A DNA stretch of 64,000 nt from Bradyrhizobium diazoefficiens. GTDB taxonomy: Bacteria > Pseudomonadota > Alphaproteobacteria > Rhizobiales > Xanthobacteraceae. Position numbers and translations under genes: made by a program. A model generated the notes under the pieces. It did no database searches, was not told the origin of the DNA, and worked only from the letters and a program-made list of their open reading frames with translations. Where the stretch lies: positions 1,609,001 through 1,673,000 of the forward strand of contig NZ_CP067100.1 in assembly GCF_016616235.1 (NCBI RefSeq). The letters run 5' to 3'. Position 1 is the first letter of the stretch, and the number at the start of each line of letters is the position of its first letter. Positions 60,471 through 64,000 of the stretch are shown here, one piece after another.

Positions 60471-62411
60471 ATGTCGGCGAGTCAAATGCACATCGGTCGC
60501 GGCACGGCGATGGGTTCCAATCTGGTGGGCGGTGGTTGCGCATTTCGTCTATGGGCCCCCCGCGCGAGCGAAGTGCACGTACTCGGCGATTTCAACGACT
60601 GGCGCAGATCCGACGCCTCTTTGCTCGTCGAGAACCAAAGCCATTGGACCGGTTTCTTTCCGCATGCGAAGGAGGGGCAGCACTACAAGTATTGGGTTGC
60701 CGGACCGGGTTCCACCGGAATGAAACGGGACCCTTATGCGCGCGAGCTCGAAGGAGCGTTCTGGAATTGTGTCATCCGCGATCCGCTGGCCTATCCCTGG
60801 CACTCCGCCGGGTTCAGGTCGCCGGCTTTCGAGGATCTGATCGTCTATCAATTCCACGTCGGAGTTTATTATGCGACCGACGACCGCGGCGGCGATGCGA
60901 GAGCGGCCCGTGGAGCCCGCTTCCTGGACGTGCTCGACCGGGTGGAATATTTCGTCGAGCTCGGCGTGACGGCAGTGCAGCCCCTACCGATCGTGGAATT
61001 CTCGACGAGGTTCAGCCAAGGCTACAACGGCACCGACTACTTCTCTCCCGAGTTCGCCTACGGCGTCGAGGCCCGCGATCTGGATCGCTATCTGGCGACC
61101 GCGAACAAATTGTTGGCGGCTCGGGGAGGGGCGCCTCTCCGCCGGGAGCATCTCGTGGGCGCTGCCAACCAGCTTCGTGTGCTCGTGGACGTCCTCCACG
61201 TCTACGGCATCGCCGTGATCCTGGACGTGGTCTACAATCATGCGGGCGGCGAGTTCGGCGACGAGAGCCTGTTCTTCGTCGATCGCCTTCCCTTCGGAAA
61301 CAACAACGACAGTCTCTACTTCACGGATCGGGGCTGGGCGGGCGGCTTGGTTTTCGCCTACTGGAACGGCGGCGTCAGGCAGTTCCTGATCGACAATGCC
61401 AAATTCTTCCTGGACGAGTTCCATCTCGACGGCTTCCGCTACGACGAGGTGAGCGTGATCGACCGCTTCGGCGGCTGGTCGTTCTGTCAGGCGCTGACGC
61501 AGACGCTGAAGTTCGCCAAGCCGTCGGCTATCCAGATCGCCGAGTTTTGGAATCCGAGCAAGGAGTTCGCGGTGAAGCCCGTCGGGGACGGCGGGGCAGG
61601 GTTCGATCTCGTATGGGACGATCGGCTGCGCGACACCGTGCGGGGCGCGCTTGCTCAGGCTACCTCAGGGCGTGACGGGAGCTTCACGTGGTCGGGGGTG
61701 GCTGCCGCGCTCGCTTCCGCGCCCGGCTTCGACGCTCCCTGGCGCGCGGTCGCCATGCTCGAGAACCACGATGTCCTTCTCGCCTCGCACTCGGAAGCCG
61801 ACAAGAAGCCACGGATCGCCGCCGCGGCCGACCCAAGCAATTCCCGCTCCTGGTATGCGCGCAGCCGTGCCCGTGTGGCGGCGGGATTACTCATGACGGG
61901 CCCGGGCGTGCCGATGCTCTTCATGGGGCAGGAATTTCTGGAGGACAAATACTGGAGCGACTCGACGGAGCAGGCCAACCTTTTCATCTGGTGGGACGGG
62001 CTCGCGGTCGACCGTGTCATGTCGGACTACCTGCGCTTCATGCGCGAGCTGATCGCGAGGCGTCGGGCCGAGGTCGCGCTCCGGCGGGGCCGGATCAATG
62101 TCTACCACGCCTGGGATCCGACCCGGGTGTTGGCGTTCCACCGTTGGATGCACGGTTCGGGCGAGGACGTCGTCGTGATCGCGTCCATGAGCGAGACCAC
62201 CCACTACGGCTACAGGATTGGCTTTCCGCGCGCCGGCCGATGGACCGAGTCCTTCAATTCCGACGTCTATGACGGGTGGGTCAACCCGGAGGTGGCGGGC
62301 AACGGCGGCTCCATTGAGGCCCACGACGGTGAGATGCATGGTCTTCCGGCCTGGGCCGAGATCGTTGTGCCGGCGAACGGCCTGTTGATCTTCCGCTTCT
62401 CGTCGACCTGA
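60471..62411 (+). CDS. GH13 glycoside hydrolase with CBM48
   Basis: A 646-residue protein. The N-terminal CBM48 spans about residues 18-90 (CAFRLWAPRASEVHVLGDFNDWRRSDASLL). The catalytic GH13 barrel has DVVYNHAGG near 253 (region I), GFRYDEVSVID near 321 with the nucleophile Asp (region II), QIAEFWNP near 354 with the acid/base Glu (region III) and MLENHDV near 430 (region IV). It looks like a branching-enzyme or maltooligosyltrehalose-hydrolase-like protein that acts on alpha-1,4 glucans. No signal peptide. It is divergent from the dehydrogenase operon, which may share its regulation. Confidence 0.87.
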   Translation: MSASQMHIGRGTAMGSNLVGGGCAFRLWAPRASEVHVLGDFNDWRRSDASLLVENQSHWTGFFPHAKEGQHYKYWVAGPGSTGMKRDPYARELEGAFWNCVIRDPLAYPWHSAGFRSPAFEDLIVYQFHVGVYYATDDRGGDARAARGARFLDVLDRVEYFVELGVTAVQPLPIVEFSTRFSQGYNGTDYFSPEFAYGVEARDLDRYLATANKLLAARGGAPLRREHLVGAANQLRVLVDVLHVYGIAVILDVVYNHAGGEFGDESLFFVDRLPFGNNNDSLYFTDRGWAGGLVFAYWNGGVRQFLIDNAKFFLDEFHLDGFRYDEVSVIDRFGGWSFCQALTQTLKFAKPSAIQIAEFWNPSKEFAVKPVGDGGAGFDLVWDDRLRDTVRGALAQATSGRDGSFTWSGVAAALASAPGFDAPWRAVAMLENHDVLLASHSEADKKPRIAAAADPSNSRSWYARSRARVAAGLLMTGPGVPMLFMGQEFLEDKYWSDSTEQANLFIWWDGLAVDRVMSDYLRFMRELIARRRAEVALRRGRINVYHAWDPTRVLAFHRWMHGSGEDVVVIASMSETTHYGYRIGFPRAGRWTESFNSDVYDGWVNPEVAGNGGSIEAHDGEMHGLPAWAEIVVPANGLLIFRFSST

Positions 62412-62792
62412 TCGATGTCCGGATCGGTACCGGGAATGGGAGCGGCTGCGACCGCGGGTATAGGGCGGGCGTTAATCTATCGGCTCGTTCGACGCATTAA
62501 CGTACGCCCCGGTGGAACCGGGTTGATTTTATAACAACAAAGACTAGCGCTAGTGGATCGGGGCGCGTCGGTCACAGACGTTCGCACAAACCGAGCAAAC
62601 AGCTCGGGAGGTCGTCGAAAACGATCGCTTAGGTATGTTGAGGTCGGAGTTGGCATTCCGGGCCATGTCGGTCGGGACTTGCTCCCCGAGCGCGCTTGTG
62701 CCGACGTCAGCCCTATTGGGCTCAGCTCACTGGGACGGCTACTCCTTCTCCCGTCTCGAAGAGTCCGGCAAACACCACGCCTCCGGATCGCT
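62412..62792. other. 381-bp gap, no supported gene
   Basis: Lies between convergent genes. Short frames on both strands are not credible. A stretch near 62530-62550 (TTGATTTTATAACAACAAAG) is AT-rich and may relate to transcription ends, but no stable stem was seen. Confidence 0.4.
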
Positions 62793-63614
62793 CTAGGGAG
62801 AAGAAACCTGCTCGGATCGTCGTCTGCCGCGGTCCACAAGGTGTGGACGGCGACTGTAATCGGTGCGCCCCGCTGTCCTAGCTAACACGTATCGAACAAG
62901 ACGAAAGATCGCGGAAGGATACCGCAGGCTCCACTCAGGTCGCCGTGGCTTGTCCAGACGCTCAGCCGATAGAACTGCGCAAACTCCAGTCATGGCAACG
63001 AGGTGATGGTCTTCCATTGCGAGAGGAATCATCATCAGAGCCCAACATGCGCCGCAGCACCAAACGCCCTGCGTGTATCCAAATCTCCACGCGGACACAT
63101 CCGCTTCGAGACCGTGGATGTCGAGAGCCGGCAGGCTATGGCAGTGGTTCAAGCACAGTTGCTTTGCCGGACTGCACTGCCACGCGAGACCGATCGCGAA
63201 AACAATCGCGAGGGAGACGATAGATACTGGGAAAAAGATAGGGATCGCTATCACCATCGTCACGATGGGCAACGCGGCGGCGATCCAGACCATACAGTAT
63301 CCGGTAATAAAAAAAGCCGTCGCCCTGAAGCGGCGGTGCGGCAAGCTTCTCGCCCGCACATGACTTACCGGGCCACCGAGCATCGGCGTCATCATCGCCG
63401 CGACCATGAGCAGCCAGCCCCCTGTGAGAAGGGGGAGATAGGCTGCTACGGCAAAAGACAGTCGGTCGAGAGAGAGCGTAGGCCAGGATGTCGGCCTGCA
63501 AAACTGGAGAATGACACCCTGTCGATCGTCGGCGATGACCGCAGACCAAGCAAGCAGCGATATCGCGACAAGCGGAATGCGCGATCGCCTCCGCTCATGG
63601 GCTGCAGGGGTCAC
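62793..63614 (-). CDS. DUF2182 membrane protein
   Basis: A 273-residue predicted metal-binding integral membrane protein with about six hydrophobic helices. Signature segments are WLLMVAAMMTPMLGG, FFITGYCMVWIAAALPIV, LAWQCSPAKQLCLNHCHSLP with paired cysteines and YTQGVWCCGACWALMMIPLAM. Many DUF2182 genes sit beside DUF1326 genes; that partner is not found here. It ends with a long basic tail (RTAGRTDYSRRPHLVDRGRRR) not usual for the family. It starts 10 bp downstream of the tyrosinase-like gene. Confidence 0.8.
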   Translation of the reverse strand: MTPAAHERRRSRIPLVAISLLAWSAVIADDRQGVILQFCRPTSWPTLSLDRLSFAVAAYLPLLTGGWLLMVAAMMTPMLGGPVSHVRARSLPHRRFRATAFFITGYCMVWIAAALPIVTMVIAIPIFFPVSIVSLAIVFAIGLAWQCSPAKQLCLNHCHSLPALDIHGLEADVSAWRFGYTQGVWCCGACWALMMIPLAMEDHHLVAMTGVCAVLSAERLDKPRRPEWSLRYPSAIFRLVRYVLARTAGRTDYSRRPHLVDRGRRRSEQVSSP

Positions 63615-63624
63615 GGAAGCACCA

Positions 63625-64000
63625 TCATCCGCCTTGTCGCACGATGCTTATGCGGCCGACCTTCACGTCGGCCGAAGGCTGGACGGGGGCGACGGGCTCC
63701 AAGCGGACGCCGATCTGGCTCAGATCTGTGTTGACCGTGTTGGCGGCGTCGGCAAAAGCCTTCGTGATGTTCAACACGTAAGACAGACCGTTGCCGACAT
63801 GCCCGTCTTCCGGCTCCGTGGCCTTCGTGACGCCGAACAATCCGATGCTTCCCACAGGTTGCTCGACCGCGGGTGTCCCGCTCTTTCCCGGGAACTGAAC
63901 GTAGATTTGTAGAACTGTCGCGTCCGAATATCCACGAACATTCTCCAAATTGAGCAGCACCTTTTCTGCTCTTGCGCCGGGAGCGGGACCCGCGGCGATC
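63625..64000 (-). CDS. tyrosinase-like protein, C-terminal part
   Basis: The frame continues off the right window edge (about 125 residues visible). It reads EKVLLNLENVRGYSDATVLQ then IYVQFPGKSGTPAVEQPVGS and ends VKVGRISIVRQGG. This is the C-terminal beta-sandwich of polyphenol oxidase/tyrosinase-type proteins, where a VGRISV strand is typical. The copper site lies outside the window, so the assignment rests only on the C-terminal domain. Confidence 0.55.
   Translation of the reverse strand, partial: IAAGPAPGARAEKVLLNLENVRGYSDATVLQIYVQFPGKSGTPAVEQPVGSIGLFGVTKATEPEDGHVGNGLSYVLNITKAFADAANTVNTDLSQIGVRLEPVAPVQPSADVKVGRISIVRQGG

Overview
The window is a high-GC alphaproteobacterial chromosome segment, almost certainly Bradyrhizobium or a close relative. 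The evidence is the codon use, the CYP153, DUF898, DUF305 and URC gene types, and the intergenic palindromic repeats (CTCTCCCGC/GCGGGAGAG, GAGCATGATC/GATCATGCTC) that recur between genes. No computation was run; all calls are by reading translations and motifs.

Core-like part (1-27.7 kb). A minus-strand acyl-CoA block (acyl-CoA dehydrogenase, CaiB/BaiF CoA transferase, MaoC/FAS1-type dehydratase, then a benzoylformate-decarboxylase-like TPP enzyme cut by the window edge) stands divergent from a LysR regulator. Next come two tandem CYP153-type P450s; DUF898, M48 protease and DUF305 membrane proteins; and a uracil-catabolism (URC) operon: URC1-like GTP cyclohydrolase II paralogue, URC4/DUF1688 and upp. 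A threonine-synthase-like PLP enzyme follows. An IS481 element and an IS5 element sit in or beside intergenic repeats, followed by an L,D-transpeptidase, an acetolactate-synthase-like enzyme, a haem peroxidase, small secreted proteins and a GreA-like factor.

Island (27.87 kb to at least 46 kb). It opens with the 3' half of a tRNA-Val(CAC) as an attachment-site remnant and a P4-type integrase. Its centre is a compact operon: XRE regulator, ImmA/IrrE protease, a protein with a ubiquitin-like domain fused to an E2-like domain, a JAB-E1 (ThiF) fusion, and a ParB-like protein. Two more defence-like genes follow, a DUF262/DUF1524 (GmrSD-like) nuclease and a DUF900 alpha/beta hydrolase with a lysine/alanine-rich linker. 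They are separated and bounded by copies of one intergenic repeat, giving a cassette-like layout. The operon is the best candidate for an unusual system. After it comes a decay zone: a nonsense-interrupted gene, a truncated DNA methyltransferase, two broken SRAP genes each beside a zinc-ribbon gene, a truncated MOSC gene, and a PolX split by one in-frame stop into polymerase-like and PHP halves.

Metabolic/redox cluster (46.9-64 kb). A secreted CxxCH protein, a YCF48-like beta-propeller, a small protein and a methyltransferase-like gene run on plus. An IS66 element follows. Then a tight minus operon encodes a gluconate-2-dehydrogenase-subunit-3-like protein with an N-terminal E-set-like domain, a GMC oxidoreductase, two cupin proteins and a small beta protein, divergent from a CBM48-GH13 glycosidase. 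A DUF2182 membrane protein and the C-terminus of a tyrosinase-like protein close the window.
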